64,000 nucleotides of DNA, from contig CM064480.1 in assembly GCA_032716605.1 (NCBI GenBank), positions 40,226,791 through 40,290,790 of the forward strand, given 5' to 3'. Of this stretch, positions 1 through 9,111 are shown in pieces. The notes beneath the pieces were generated by a model. It was not told where the DNA came from, made no database searches, and saw only the letters and a program-made list of their open reading frames with translations. Position 1 is the stretch's first letter, and every line of letters begins with the position of its first letter. Made by a program: the position numbers and the translations under genes. Source of the DNA: Paralithodes platypus. Taxonomy: Eukaryota > Arthropoda > Malacostraca > Decapoda > Lithodidae.

Positions 1-251
1 AGAATATACATAGACAAAGATTATATTTATAACAGTTACAGATGTTGTATACATGTAAGTGATCTGTTTTGTACATACAGTACAATCAATAGGTTTATAT
101 GTCGTGCAACGTTTCTACAATCCCTATTCTATGATTTCAGACCATGTTGTACACAGGTAGGCTATATCTTTAAGTACGCTACCTGTACCTCTTTTTACAA
201 TTTTTTTATTGTATTTTTGTATACAAATAAAGAAAAGTTAGAGCTCTATAT
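1..251 (+). other. 3' noncoding flank of DIRS copy F
   Basis: No gene is visible in this AT-rich stretch, which has an AATAAA at about 226. It ends exactly where DIRS copy A starts. The sequence that resumes after A (8519) reads into the ICR of another DIRS copy with the layout seen downstream of the recombinase gene in copy C (44600-44967). I infer that this is the part of F's 3' noncoding region lying left of the A insertion. Direct similarity to copy C here is weak, so the assignment rests mainly on the nesting geometry. Confidence 0.45.
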
Positions 252-549
252 TTGTTAGTAGTCTTGGCAAATCCAACGTCAAGGCTATTAACCTAATTGC
301 AATGACGATTGTCTATTTTGACTGCTATGTCGTCATTCCAACCGCAGTTAAAAAGAAAATGTCTAGAGTCTACTCCTTATCTTGCTCTAGGAGACGTTGT
401 ACATTAACCAAAACTACCACCGAAGGTGAAAAAAGCATAGAAGAGAAGAAAAAGGGGTTTACCTTAGTTACCGCTCAAGGCCCATCCCGTGTTCCGTCAT
501 GTGCAGATCCCTGCCGAACGTGCGCATGAGCGACCCTCTCTTGTCATCA
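252..549 (+). repeat. 5' inverted terminal repeat of DIRS A
   Basis: The outer end TTGTTAGTAGTCTTGGCAAA is followed by about 290 bp that match 8170-8462 in reverse complement with only scattered substitutions and one 1-nt indel. The outer bases match one half of the ICR at 7993-8106. Open frames here are fortuitous. Confidence 0.88.
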
Positions 550-1045
550 TTTTTTCACGCGTCGCCATTGTTGAGTCCGCTTTTGTTGTGCTCCTTCAAT
601 TCACCCTGTTTTAGGTTCGTTTCGGCTTATCTGGCCTTCTTTTTTGTTAGACAGATGTTACGTGATCTAGGGCACACGTAAATGGGCTCCTCAGTGTGTA
701 TAATGGAGACGCGTGTGGAAATAGCTACCGAAGGTACGGGGGCGCCTGGCGTTCCTCGTCTATGTTTTTTCATTTCTTTCTCTTTTCATATTCTTTTTTC
801 CTGTTAGTCTGGGCATAGTTTAGCTTTTAGCTTATTTTAGCCTAGCTTGTTTTCTCATTCAGGAATTGCTATGCCCCTATGAGTTTTCATTTTTTCATAA
901 CCTAGGTGTACAGTTGGTAAACAATCTGAGATTTAGTTGGTGGCGGTGCTGTTTGTAGAGTTTGTGTCGGCCGCATTATTAGCGTTATTCCCGAGTCCCC
1001 CCTTTCGAGCCTTCACTGTGTCTCAAGGGCCTGGTGGTTCGTGAT

Positions 1046-1237
1046 ATCCAGGGGTACCCCACGGGGGCCCCTCCTTCACACCACAGGGTTTTTCGCCCCT
1101 GACACATTCTCTGCTCACGGCTAGGCCACCCTTTTTCTCGCCAGTTTCATTTACTGGTTTTTGTTTTAACTTCCTGTTTCACCTCCATCCTTTCATAGTC
1201 TTTTTGCCCAATCCAGGGGTACCCCACGGGGGCCCCT
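1046..1237. repeat. 27-bp direct repeat pair in DIRS A leader
   Basis: The identical sequence ATCCAGGGGTACCCCACGGG plus GGGCCCT occurs at 1046-1072 and 1211-1237, 165 bp apart. The core GGGGTACCCC is itself a perfect palindrome. Leaders of copies B and C also carry short duplications, so this may be a habit of the region, but the sequences differ. Confidence 0.8.
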
Positions 1238-1516
1238 GTTAGTGCCAAACCACCCTCCCTGCCACTTCTCCTCATGGGCTTTGCTCTATCTCTGTGGGTT
1301 GGGTGGTTCCTGGGGGATGTGCCTCCTCTCCCCTGGTGTGTCTTCCTTGCCTCTCCCTTGACCGGTTGAGTCAGGATATAATCAAGGAAGACACTGCTCA
1401 GCTTGATGCCATAATCGCTTGGAGTTCATAAGGAGATGACGCATTTTTATGGGCCTTTTTTGGTATTCCCTAGACGCTCCTCTCGCTTTTTCGGCGCCGG
1501 ACCATCTCGGCCGGTC

Positions 1517-1659
1517 CCGCAAATTTGCGGAGAGCGCGATTCGGTCCTCTGGGACGTTTCGGCCCCCCGCAAATTTGCGGAGATCGCTGGGGGGTCCCGC
1601 GGAGATGCGGGAGGGTTGTGTCGGTACGGTTATGCCTCCATTGGTCCGCAAATTTGCGG
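1517..1659. promoter_or_regulatory. Three copies of a 14-bp perfect palindrome
   Basis: CCGCAAATTTGCGG occurs at 1517-1530, 1567-1580 and 1646-1659 inside the DIRS A leader. A degenerate relative (CCCGCGGAGATGCGGG) lies at about 1596-1611. Repeated perfect palindromes upstream of a gene suggest binding sites for a dimeric protein. This is inference; no factor is identified. Confidence 0.5.
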
Positions 1660-1991
1660 TTATAGTTGGCTTTCACTGTTGACCTTTTTTATGTCATATT
1701 GTTGCCTGATACTATATTGGTGTATGCACTTTACTAGTGTTATGGACCCTGCATGTAAGGTGTTGAGTGGTGGTTAACACTTTCTCCATCTTTGCAGGTT
1801 CTGCTTGTGCTCTTCCACCTCGCCCGCCCTCCTCACCTACCTCGGTGCTCCCGGTTTAGAGTGAGTACGGATACCGATTTGCATGTGTGTTACTGTTTAC
1901 CCATGCTCATTCCCTGGTTTTTATTGGACATTCTCTACACTTACTCCATCGACGTGCTGCTTATGGTGTGTGTTCTTCTGTTGCAGGTGGG

Positions 1992-2999
1992 ATGCCTTGC
2001 TTTCGCCAGGGCTGTGGCTCCCCGTGCTTGGAACGCCACAGGTCCTGCTTACGCCACTCGCAATGTGTGTCCTCTACGGCCTACCTCCCTGCTCTGTGTG
2101 GCCCGTGTATGGACCTGATGGGTGTGGTGGACCATCACCCTGGTTCCTCAGACGCGGCAGTGGCCTCTGCTTCCCTTCAATCAGTGTGGGCGGTGGTCTC
2201 CCACCACATTAGGACTGTGGGCCACCGTTCCCCGGCCTTTGTTGACGACCGGATCCGCGTCGCCCTGGGCATCCCTGACCCGTCTGGAGGCCGTTCACCT
2301 GGCCCTCTCCCTGCTCGGGCCCTCCTCCCTGGATCCCGTGGCCGGTCGTCACATCATCGGGAGGATCCCCTGCTCCGTCCACGCTCTCGCTCGCCTCATC
2401 GCCCGTCCTCTACTGCCCCTCATCGTCCTCCTGATCGCCTTGACGCCGCCCATCGCCCTCGTCATGGTTCTCGCCCTGAGGCCGGGGTTAGCGGCTCTGC
2501 CCCTGTGCGCCCTCCCCTGGCCTCTCCGGATAGGGGCTCTACTACCTTCCACCCACTTCCCCTGCACAAAAGACGTCCTCTTCCTTTGTCCTCTATGCGC
2601 GCGGATGTTCATGCTGTAGCTGGCCCTCTGCTCTCTCCTCCCACACTGTCCTTGCTCTGTTTCCCCCCGCGGCTCCTTCTGACCTCCTTTCACCCGGCCA
2701 GCCTTCCCACTCCCGTCATCCTGCTCCTCCTCATTCTTCTATCCCATTCTTCTATCCCACCAGACGCACTGTTGATGTGCAAAGTCCTCGCGAGGCTGCG
2801 GCTGTACCGCGGAAGAGTCTGGCTAATAGCGCCTCTGTGGCCGGCCCAGGCTTGGTATGCCCAGTTGAAGCGGTGGTGCCCGTGTCCGGTCCCTCTCCCT
2901 CTCTCAAACTTCCACTTGAGCCAGGTTGGAGACCTGCGGACCTCGTTGGCCTTCGCATCGTGGATGCACGGTGGCTCCCAGTCCACGGACGGGACCTGA
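1992..2999 (+). pseudogene. DIRS A gag N-terminus fused in frame to RT-polyprotein C-terminus
   Basis: The start ATG at 1992 lies five bases after a splice-acceptor-like CAG. The first 40 residues carry the Cys/His pattern seen in all gag copies here (PCFRQGCGSPC, then H, C, H, C, and CGPC). A basic, Ser/Pro-rich stretch follows, then gag stops resembling its relatives. From about 2755 the same frame reads PPDALLMCKVL and LIAPLWPAQAWY, which is the end of the RT-RNase H-MT polyprotein in copies B and D. An internal deletion of several kb has therefore joined gag to the polyprotein tail in frame, leaving a 336-codon open frame. Whether it is translated is unknown; I treat it as a deletion relic. 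Confidence 0.65.
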
Positions 3000-3755
3000 C
3001 TGACTTCCTGAAGCGTTCATGGACGTCTTCGACTTGGGGGACTTACGAGTCCCACTGGAGGTCTTTTACTAGGTGGATACAGGACACTCGCCAGACAGTT
3101 AGCTCTTCTTCCCTCGTCCTACACTACTTGTTTCACCTCTTCCGTACACGTCGCTTTCAAGTCAACACTATACGTATCCACTTGTCTGCCATCCGGGAGG
3201 TCTTTGAGTCCGTCACTGGGCTGGTCGTTCCGCCGAAGGAGCTGGATTCCTTCATGAAGGCTGCCTTCAGGGAACGACCGCCTCCGCGCCAGATCCCTCC
3301 TCAGTGGGATCTGGGGCGAGCTCTGGACCTTCTGGCTTCACACACATATACACGGGACACTACACCGGTTCAGTTGCTGGAGCGTACACTCTTCCTTGTC
3401 GCTCTGGCCACTGGGGATAGGGTGTCTGAAATAGCAGCCATGTCACGGTCCCAGGAATGCATGCGATTCTCCCCGTCCTTGAATGTCGTCACGTTAGCCC
3501 CCTCCCCTCATTTTGTTGCCAAGAATGAGAGAGAGACCCACGTTTTCAAGCCTTTCACCATCCAGGCTTTAAAGCGTGGGCATACTCACCATGTGTTGTG
3601 CCCGGTGCAAGCCTTGCACTCCTATGTTGAGTCTGTGGCGCCGACTTCGGGTACTGCTGTGTGGGTGTCTCCTCGGACTGGTATTTACCTAATTGTATTT
3701 ACCTAATTGTAGTTTACAGGAGTTGAGCTAAGCTCGTGTTGTCCCGTCTCTCAGT

Positions 3756-5423
3756 CTACTTTTTATCCAATTTTTTCTTGAAAATATGGATGTTCCTTGC
3801 CCCTACCACCTCCTCCTCCAGCCCATTCCATTTGTCAATACATCTATAGGGGAAGCTAAACTTCCTGATATCGTTCTTGCAGGTAGGTCTTTTTACTTTG
3901 TAGCTGTGGCCTCTAGTTATTCCTGTATCCATAATTAATATATCCTCCCTATCCAGCCTCTCCAGCCCCCGGGTACATTTGTACATCATTATCATGTCTC
4001 CCCTCTCTCTCCTCTCTTTTAGACTCGGTAGATTTAATTTGTCTAGCCTCCCTTCATATGGCAGTTCTCTGAGACTTGGAACCAATCTAGTGACTGCTCT
4101 CTGGATTCTTTCTAACTTGTGAATATGCTTCTTTAGATGCGGGGACCACACCACTGCTGCATACTCCAATCTTGGTCTAATCATACTCTTCATAATTTTC
4201 GCTACCATGGTCTCATCCAAATAGTTCAGAGCAACTTTCATATTCCCGGCCATTGCATACATTCCGCTAAAGAGCTTGTTAATATGTTTCTCTGGCGACA
4301 AATTATCTTGTATAATCAACCCTAAATCTTTTTCTTTTTCGGCCTTGCTAATTTTATTATCTCCCATCCTGTACTCCCAATTTGGTCTATTCACACTTCT
4401 TCCCATATTTAACACATGACATTTACTTATATTAAATTTCATTTTCCACTTGGTGCTCCATTCGTATATTTTATCTAAATCCCCTTGCAGCTCCTCACAA
4501 CTACTTTTATTTGTTATTTGTCTCATAATTTTTACGTCATCTGCAAACATTGACATGTAAGAGTTTATGCCTATCGGCAGGTCATTCACGTACATAAGGA
4601 ACATGAGAGGTGCCAACACAGATCCCTGCGGCACACCACTCTCAACTTTCCGCCACGATGAGTAAGTTCCTCTAATGTTGGTCCTCATTTCCCTATCTGT
4701 TAAATAGCTCTCCATCCATTTCAGCAAACTCCCCCTGACACATCCTAGCGTCTCAAGCTTAGATAACAATCTCTTATGTGGTACCTTATCGAATGCTTTG
4801 GAAAGGTCTAAGTAGACGCAGTCCACCCATCCGCCTCTTTCTTGGAGTACATCTATCACCCTACTGTAATAACATAGCAAACTGGTAACACAAGATGTCC
4901 CTTCTCTGAATCCAAATTGCTTTGGGGTTATTATTTTCTTTCTCTCCAACATTTTCATCCATCTCTTCCTAATTAGCTTTTCACAAATCTTGCATACAAT
5001 ACTAGTAAGTGAAACTGGTCTATAGTTTAGAGGGTCCTCAGGGTTTCCATTCTTGTATATCGGAATGATATTAGCTCTTTTCCATTCAACAGGAACCTGT
5101 CCTTTATCTAAGGAAGCTTGAATTATGTCCCTCACTGGCTCCACTAATTGCTCTGCACACTCCTTTAAAACCCAGGCAGACACTTCATCCGGTCCCATAG
5201 CTTTCCTTACTTCAAGTCCTCTCATCGCAGATAACAGCTCATCTCTAGTTATTTCAATCTTACTAAGACCACTCTCCAGTACTCCCGCCTGTGGTTCGTC
5301 AAAACCTTCCTCTCTAGTAAAAACTGACCCCAATTTGTTATTCATTACCTCACACATGTCCGATACATTTTCATACGTCCTAGCATCAACTCTTAATTTA
5401 GTAATTTGTTTCTTTACCTTCAA
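3756..5423 (-). CDS. LINE reverse transcriptase domain
   Basis: An open frame of 555 residues contains the RT fingers (GPDEVSAWVLKE, NYRPVSLTSIVCK), the first catalytic Asp in YLDLSKAFDKVPH, SGVPQGSVLAPL, and the catalytic MFADDVKIM. The thumb and C-terminal domain follow (IQRAVTRLVPSL, RERGDMIMMYK, TRGHSYKVK). It continues the endonuclease frame with one break at about 5430-5445, so a single stop or frameshift separates it from the endonuclease. Otherwise the domain is complete and shows little decay, which implies a fairly young insertion. It acts with the endonuclease in target-primed reverse transcription. Confidence 0.85.
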   Translation of the reverse strand: MKVKKQITKLRVDARTYENVSDMCEVMNNKLGSVFTREEGFDEPQAGVLESGLSKIEITRDELLSAMRGLEVRKAMGPDEVSAWVLKECAEQLVEPVRDIIQASLDKGQVPVEWKRANIIPIYKNGNPEDPLNYRPVSLTSIVCKICEKLIRKRWMKMLERKKIITPKQFGFREGTSCVTSLLCYYSRVIDVLQERGGWVDCVYLDLSKAFDKVPHKRLLSKLETLGCVRGSLLKWMESYLTDREMRTNIRGTYSSWRKVESGVPQGSVLAPLMFLMYVNDLPIGINSYMSMFADDVKIMRQITNKSSCEELQGDLDKIYEWSTKWKMKFNISKCHVLNMGRSVNRPNWEYRMGDNKISKAEKEKDLGLIIQDNLSPEKHINKLFSGMYAMAGNMKVALNYLDETMVAKIMKSMIRPRLEYAAVVWSPHLKKHIHKLERIQRAVTRLVPSLRELPYEGRLDKLNLPSLKERRERGDMIMMYKCTRGLERLDREDILIMDTGITRGHSYKVKRPTCKNDIRKFSFPYRCIDKWNGLEEEVVGARNIHIFKKKLDKK

Positions 5424-5431
5424 CTTACTGT

Positions 5432-6655
5432 TTATATATTTATAAATAATCTAGGGTCACTTTCACATTTATTTACTATGTTCTTCTCATAGTTCATTTT
5501 AACTTGCCTAATTATGTTAACATATCTATTCCTCTCCTGTTTATATTTATTCCGATTACTCTCAGTGTTCCTTCTTCTTAATCTAGCCCAAGCTGCATCA
5601 CGCCTACCCAAAGCTCTTTTGCATTTCAAATTAAACCAATCTTTCTGCTTAGTAAAATTTCCAGTTTTATATCTTGGGACAAACATATTGGTTCCTACTC
5701 TATAAATTTCGAGGAATCTACTATATTTACCTTGTACGTCCCGTTCCTTCAAAATAAGATCCCAATCTACTCCCTCTAAATATCTTTTCAAGGATACATA
5801 ATCAGCTTTACTATAATTTAATCTGTCATTTATGTAGCTATTGTCTAATCTATTGGCATTACTCGAGGTCAACTTCCATTTTAGTAATAGGTGATCACTT
5901 TTACCTACAGGACATAGATAGTTTATATCACTAATTTCGTGAGGATCTTTTGTAAAAATCAGATCGAGTTTAGAAGGTTCGTTATTACCCCTCATTCTTG
6001 TATTTTCCTTCACATGTTGTGTAAGTACATTTTCCGTAACCAACTCCACTAGCCGACTTCCCCAAGATCTCTGATTTGGCCCTGCATCTCCCGATTCCCA
6101 ATCAACCTCACTACAGTTGAAATCTCCTACCAAGATCAATCGATTCTTCCTTAAAAGCAATCTTCTCAACGACTGAATCATATCCTCTACCATCTCCTCA
6201 AACTCCAACTCCCTCCATGCTCTGGTCTTTGGTGGCATGTAAGCTACTGCTATGTCTAGCTTTTTTCCTTCTATATCATTGAGTTCAACTGCCATTATTT
6301 CTGCCTTATCATTATTTAACTCCACGTGCTTTGCTGTCATAGGGTTCTTAACTAATACTGCCACTCCACCTCCCCTTTTACCCTTTCTATCATTTCTCCA
6401 TATATTATATCCTTCACTAAACACTATGTTGCTGTCAAAGTCCTGGTTCAGCTTTGTCTCTGTCAAACAGACTATCTGTGGTTGATATTTTCTTAATATA
6501 GTATCTAACTCTACCTTTTTACTGTTTATTCCATCTATATTAGTGTAGTAGCACAGTATATTTGAATCCACCTCCTTGTTTCTCTTCCCTCTCTGCCTCC
6601 TACCAGGTTCACCTCCTCCTCCATCCCTTCCCTGACCCAGTTCCACCTCCCCCAC
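5432..6655 (-). CDS. LINE APE-type endonuclease domain
   Basis: An open frame of 407 residues. A low-complexity Gly/Arg-rich start is followed by the AP-endonuclease fold: YYTNIDGINSKK, CLTETKLNQDF, RGGGVAVLV, VGDFNCSEVDWES, KLDLIF and GKSDHLLLKW. These include the Asn, Glu, Asp and His positions expected for nicking. The C-terminal 150 residues form the basic linker to RT (CKRALGRRDAAW). It ends in a stop at about 5432, just before the RT frame. It would nick target DNA to prime reverse transcription. Confidence 0.85.
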   Translation of the reverse strand: MGEVELGQGRDGGGGEPGRRQRGKRNKEVDSNILCYYTNIDGINSKKVELDTILRKYQPQIVCLTETKLNQDFDSNIVFSEGYNIWRNDRKGKRGGGVAVLVKNPMTAKHVELNNDKAEIMAVELNDIEGKKLDIAVAYMPPKTRAWRELEFEEMVEDMIQSLRRLLLRKNRLILVGDFNCSEVDWESGDAGPNQRSWGSRLVELVTENVLTQHVKENTRMRGNNEPSKLDLIFTKDPHEISDINYLCPVGKSDHLLLKWKLTSSNANRLDNSYINDRLNYSKADYVSLKRYLEGVDWDLILKERDVQGKYSRFLEIYRVGTNMFVPRYKTGNFTKQKDWFNLKCKRALGRRDAAWARLRRRNTESNRNKYKQERNRYVNIIRQVKMNYEKNIVNKCESDPRLFINI

Positions 6656-6660
6656 TAATT

Positions 6661-7281
6661 CTATTCTCCTCCCCCCTCTCTCTCCCTCTGTTCCACCCTC
6701 TCCACCACATCCTGGCTCTCTCTCCGGTCCCCTGCTCCCTGCATTATCTCTCGCTCCGTCTCCTTGCTTTGACTTCGTACGTGTCTCTCTGTCTCTCTTT
6801 CCCTATCACTCCTCTTACTTTCGGTTCTTGGTGGCTCCTGATGTACCACTTCCTTACTTGCCCTTCCCTTATTCTCCAAAAAAAAATTCTTCTTTTGCTC
6901 TTCAGACAACTTTCCATTCTCTTCATCAGCCTTAGCTTGGAGTTCCCTTAACTGTTCTCATTCTTCTACACTTAGGTCCTTTTTTACCCTTATATGATTC
7001 AGCTCTGTCGAATTTAATTTCCAGCTCACATTGGCTACTGCTTCTGCTGTTGATCTAAACTTTAGTTCCACTCTTAGTGGTCTCATCTCGCCCTTCTTAT
7101 ATATTCCTAACCTTCTCACCTCCTCCAGTTCTTTTACCCATCCATAACCCTCGTCTAAGTAATCCAGTATCCCCTTGACTTTCACAACATCCCTTTCCTT
7201 TCTTACCTTCATATCTGCCAGGTGCTCTTCCACATCTCCAAAGATTACTACACACTTACCTCTATCTATTGTCTCTCTCAC
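6661..7281 (-). pseudogene. LINE ORF1-like region, truncated
   Basis: Two adjoining frames are visible. The 5' one (6958-7281) has GKCVVIFGDVEEHLAD and VKVKGILDYLDEGYGW, resembling the LINE ORF1 region where a small alpha/beta domain would lie. The 3' one (6661-6909) is highly charged (Glu/Lys/Arg). The junction at about 6958 is a stop or frameshift. The 5' limit coincides with the DIRS junction, so the beginning is missing. Confidence 0.5.
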
Positions 7282-7550
7282 TACCTTCTCTTGGTGGGAG
7301 GCTCTCGAAGGTGCAGATAGGACGCCACATTTGTCGGGTCATTCGTGCCAGTAACCCTGATTGTAGGGGTTCTGCGCACGATGTGCGTTCCTTTGCTGCC
7401 TCCTTACGGTTCCTGCAAAGTCGATCGTTGCCTGACGTCGCCTCGGCGGGATTGTGGTCTTCTGTCCATACCTTCGTCTCCTCCTACCTCTCCATGTCCA
7501 TTGTTAGACCCCCTCGACCTGTGATAGCTCTCGGGAGTCGTGTTTCCTAG

Positions 7551-7992
7551 AGCTCTGGCGAAGATGCCTGGTCTTCCCCCCTTGTCACTCTTTCTTTTAC
7601 TTTGTTTTATTTGGAAAAGGGGGGGGGGGGGGGGGAGTACGGGTTTGCAACACTGGATTGCAAGTTTGGGATTATGTTTTATGTATACAGTACATAAGTG
7701 TTTTTGCCAAATTGAAAATTGTGTTTTATTATTGTGTTCAATGTTTTTGTTGGTTTTGGAAGAAAAGGGATTTTGGGTACAGTGCTTTTTGGTTTAAGAC
7801 AAGTCTATGTTTTTGCATTACTATGAATGATGGGCACGTGTTAAAACTGCTCTTTTTAGCTACTCCTCAGTTTTTCACTCTTTTATTAAACTCTCTTGTT
7901 TAAATTGTGTTTCTTTGTCATTCATAATTTTGTTTTATGCATTGTTTTTTTTGGTATGTTGGGCTTGGATGTCCTCCTCCTATTTCTTATGC
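7551..7992 (+). other. 3' noncoding region of DIRS A
   Basis: No convincing gene. It starts after the recombinase stop, includes a run of 17 G (7619-7635), then T-rich sequence, and runs into the ICR. Copies B, C and D have the same layout. Confidence 0.6.
7619..7635 (+). other. Poly-G tract downstream of DIRS A recombinase
   Basis: A run of 17 G lies 68 nt after the recombinase stop. Tracts of 12, 13 and 15 G occur at the same place in copies B, C and D. It could form a G-quadruplex in the transcript or DNA, or simply be a slippage-prone run. Confidence 0.7.
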
Positions 7993-8106
7993 AGCCTTGA
8001 CGTTGGATTTGCCAAGACTACTAACAAATTGGGAGGTTTGACGTACCTCCCAACCTACCAAATAGGAAAACCTACTATTTGGTAGTAGTCTTGGAAAATC
8101 CAACGT
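7993..8106. repeat. Internal complementary region (ICR) of DIRS A
   Basis: Read on the minus strand, this stretch equals the right terminus of A (ending CTCCCAAT) joined to the left terminus (starting TTGTTAGTAG). That is the arrangement expected for the ICR, which in the DIRS model templates joining of the ends into a circle. Confidence 0.88.
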
Positions 8107-8169
8107 ACATAATACCCTCCCTCACGCCGGACCCCTGCCCATCCGCGTTCTTCTGCTGACGTGAGATGT

Positions 8170-8518
8170 GATGACAAGAGAGGGTCGCTCATGCGCACGT
8201 TCGACAGGGATCTGCACATGACGGAACACGGGATAGGCCTTGAGCGGTAACTAAGGTAAACCCCTTTTTCTTCTCTTCTATGCTTTTTTCACCTTCAGTG
8301 GTAGTTTTGGTTAATGTACAACGTCTCCTAGAGCAAGATAAGGAGTAGACTCTAGACGTTTTCTTTTTAACCGCGGTTGGAATGACGACATAGCAGTCAA
8401 AATAGACAAGTCGTCATTGCAATTAGGTTAATAGCCTTGACGTTGGATTTTCCAAGACTACTACCAAATAGTAGGTTTTCCTATTTGGTAGGTTGGGGGG
8501 TACGTCAAACCTCCCAAT
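8170..8518 (-). repeat. 3' inverted terminal repeat of DIRS A
   Basis: 8170-8462 is the inverted partner of 257-549 at about 97-98 percent identity. The extension 8463-8518 is unique to the 3' end and is copied in the ICR, ending at CTCCCAAT. Confidence 0.88.
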
Positions 8519-9111
8519 CTGGGTTTATTATCATCTTATTGTTGTTTTGTTAGTGGTTTGATATTTGTCATGAATGTCCCCCTCCAGATTTGTGATATCA
8601 GGCATATCGTCAATGATGGAGGGGTCACTAATAAATTATAGGTTTGAGTCCCGGAGGGAAGAAGGAAAACCTAATATTTAGTCGTGGCCGCGGAATCATT
8701 GACGATTCCGGCCCTCCCTTCCATCCCCTTCCCATTCATTCTGATGTTTCTAGGTTATATTGATATGTCAGTGAAGGAAAAATGGCGCATCAGCGTCTCA
8801 GGGCGAACCCACGCTATCAACATCCACACGATGGGAAGCATAGCAGATTAGTAGTTCTAATCTTTTTCTTTTTATTATTTAATATTTTAGTTTTTTCGTA
8901 GCTGGCATCCGCATCATAAGGACGATTCCGTAAGTGATTATGAGCGTGCGCTTACGATGTTTGGTCTCTTACACTCCAGGGCGGGTGATTTGAACAGCTG
9001 ACTCTGGGGTTCAAAGAGTGCCATTACTGTTTAAGGCATATCGTCAATGATGGAGGGGCCACTACTAAATATTAGGTTTTCCTTCTTCCCTCCGGGACTC
9101 AAACCTATAAT
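8519..9111 (+). mobile_element. DIRS copy F, 3' end fragment (ICR plus 3' ITR)
   Basis: The family of copies B and C is recognised here by AATGTCCCCCTCCAG before the ICR (about 8600-8707) and by the 3' ITR (about 8755-9111), which ends in the family terminus AAACCTATAAT. The layout matches 44940-45487 of copy C. There are no coding parts; the body lies left of the window, interrupted by DIRS A. Its right end abuts the broken recombinase gene of copy E. Confidence 0.82.

Larger units (their letters stand above)
550..1991 (+). other. 5' leader of DIRS A, no gene
   Basis: This 1.4-kb stretch lies between the ITR and the gag start. It holds a 27-bp direct repeat (1046-1072 and 1211-1237, containing GGGGTACCCCACGGGGGCCC), a cluster of 14-bp palindromes (1517-1659), and splice-like signals: GTGAGTACGG at 1861 and a pyrimidine tract with CAG ending at 1986, five bases before the gag ATG. 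Short open frames look accidental. It is probably an untranslated leader with control sequences. Confidence 0.6.
3683..7291 (-). mobile_element. LINE of the CR1/Jockey group inserted in DIRS A recombinase
   Basis: This non-LTR retrotransposon has a partial ORF1-like region (6661-7281), an APE-type endonuclease (5432-6655) and a reverse transcriptase (3756-5423). Its 3' end is at the low coordinate and consists of two copies of ATTTACCTAATTGT, a typical short tandem tail. The only target duplication I see is the 4-nt TGGT at 3679-3682 and 7292-7295. The 5' end is probably truncated within ORF1. Clade assignment is by general resemblance of the RT C-terminus (RGDMI and ITRGHS), not by phylogeny. 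Confidence 0.85.
2777..7550 (+). pseudogene. DIRS A tyrosine recombinase, split by a LINE
   Basis: The recombinase would cut and rejoin the circular DNA intermediate. The 5' exon-like part (2777-3682) has the N-terminal helical core-binding region, the first catalytic Arg in GDRVSEIAAM and the linker AKNERETHVFKPF; it stops at PRTG. The gene resumes at 7293 with RLSKVQIGRHICRVIR, the H-x-x-R box AHDVRSFAASLRF and the Tyr box TFVSSYLSM, ending in the TAG at 7548-7550. The four catalytic positions (R, H, R, Y) are all present. The intervening 3.6 kb is a LINE on the other strand. Apart from that insertion the reading frame looks intact, so inactivation by the LINE may be recent. The first part overlaps the relic polyprotein frame, as in the other copies. 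Confidence 0.85.
252..8518 (+). mobile_element. DIRS-type retrotransposon copy A, internally deleted
   Basis: DIRS elements are tyrosine-recombinase retrotransposons thought to integrate through a circular intermediate without target duplication. All structural marks are visible: inverted terminal repeats of about 293 bp (257-549 and 8170-8462) with roughly seven differences, a 3' terminal extension to 8518, and an ICR at 7993-8106. The reverse complement of the ICR reads as the right end joined directly to the left end, which fixes both boundaries. Inside remain a gag N-terminus, the last part of the RT polyprotein and a tyrosine recombinase. The gag C-terminus, RT and RNase H are missing. 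A 3.6-kb LINE splits the recombinase gene. The copy could only have moved in trans. Confidence 0.9.

Noticed and set aside
302..681. Short frames in the 5' ITR of DIRS A
   Set aside because: The same sequence is present inverted at the other end of the element; these are terminal repeats, not genes.
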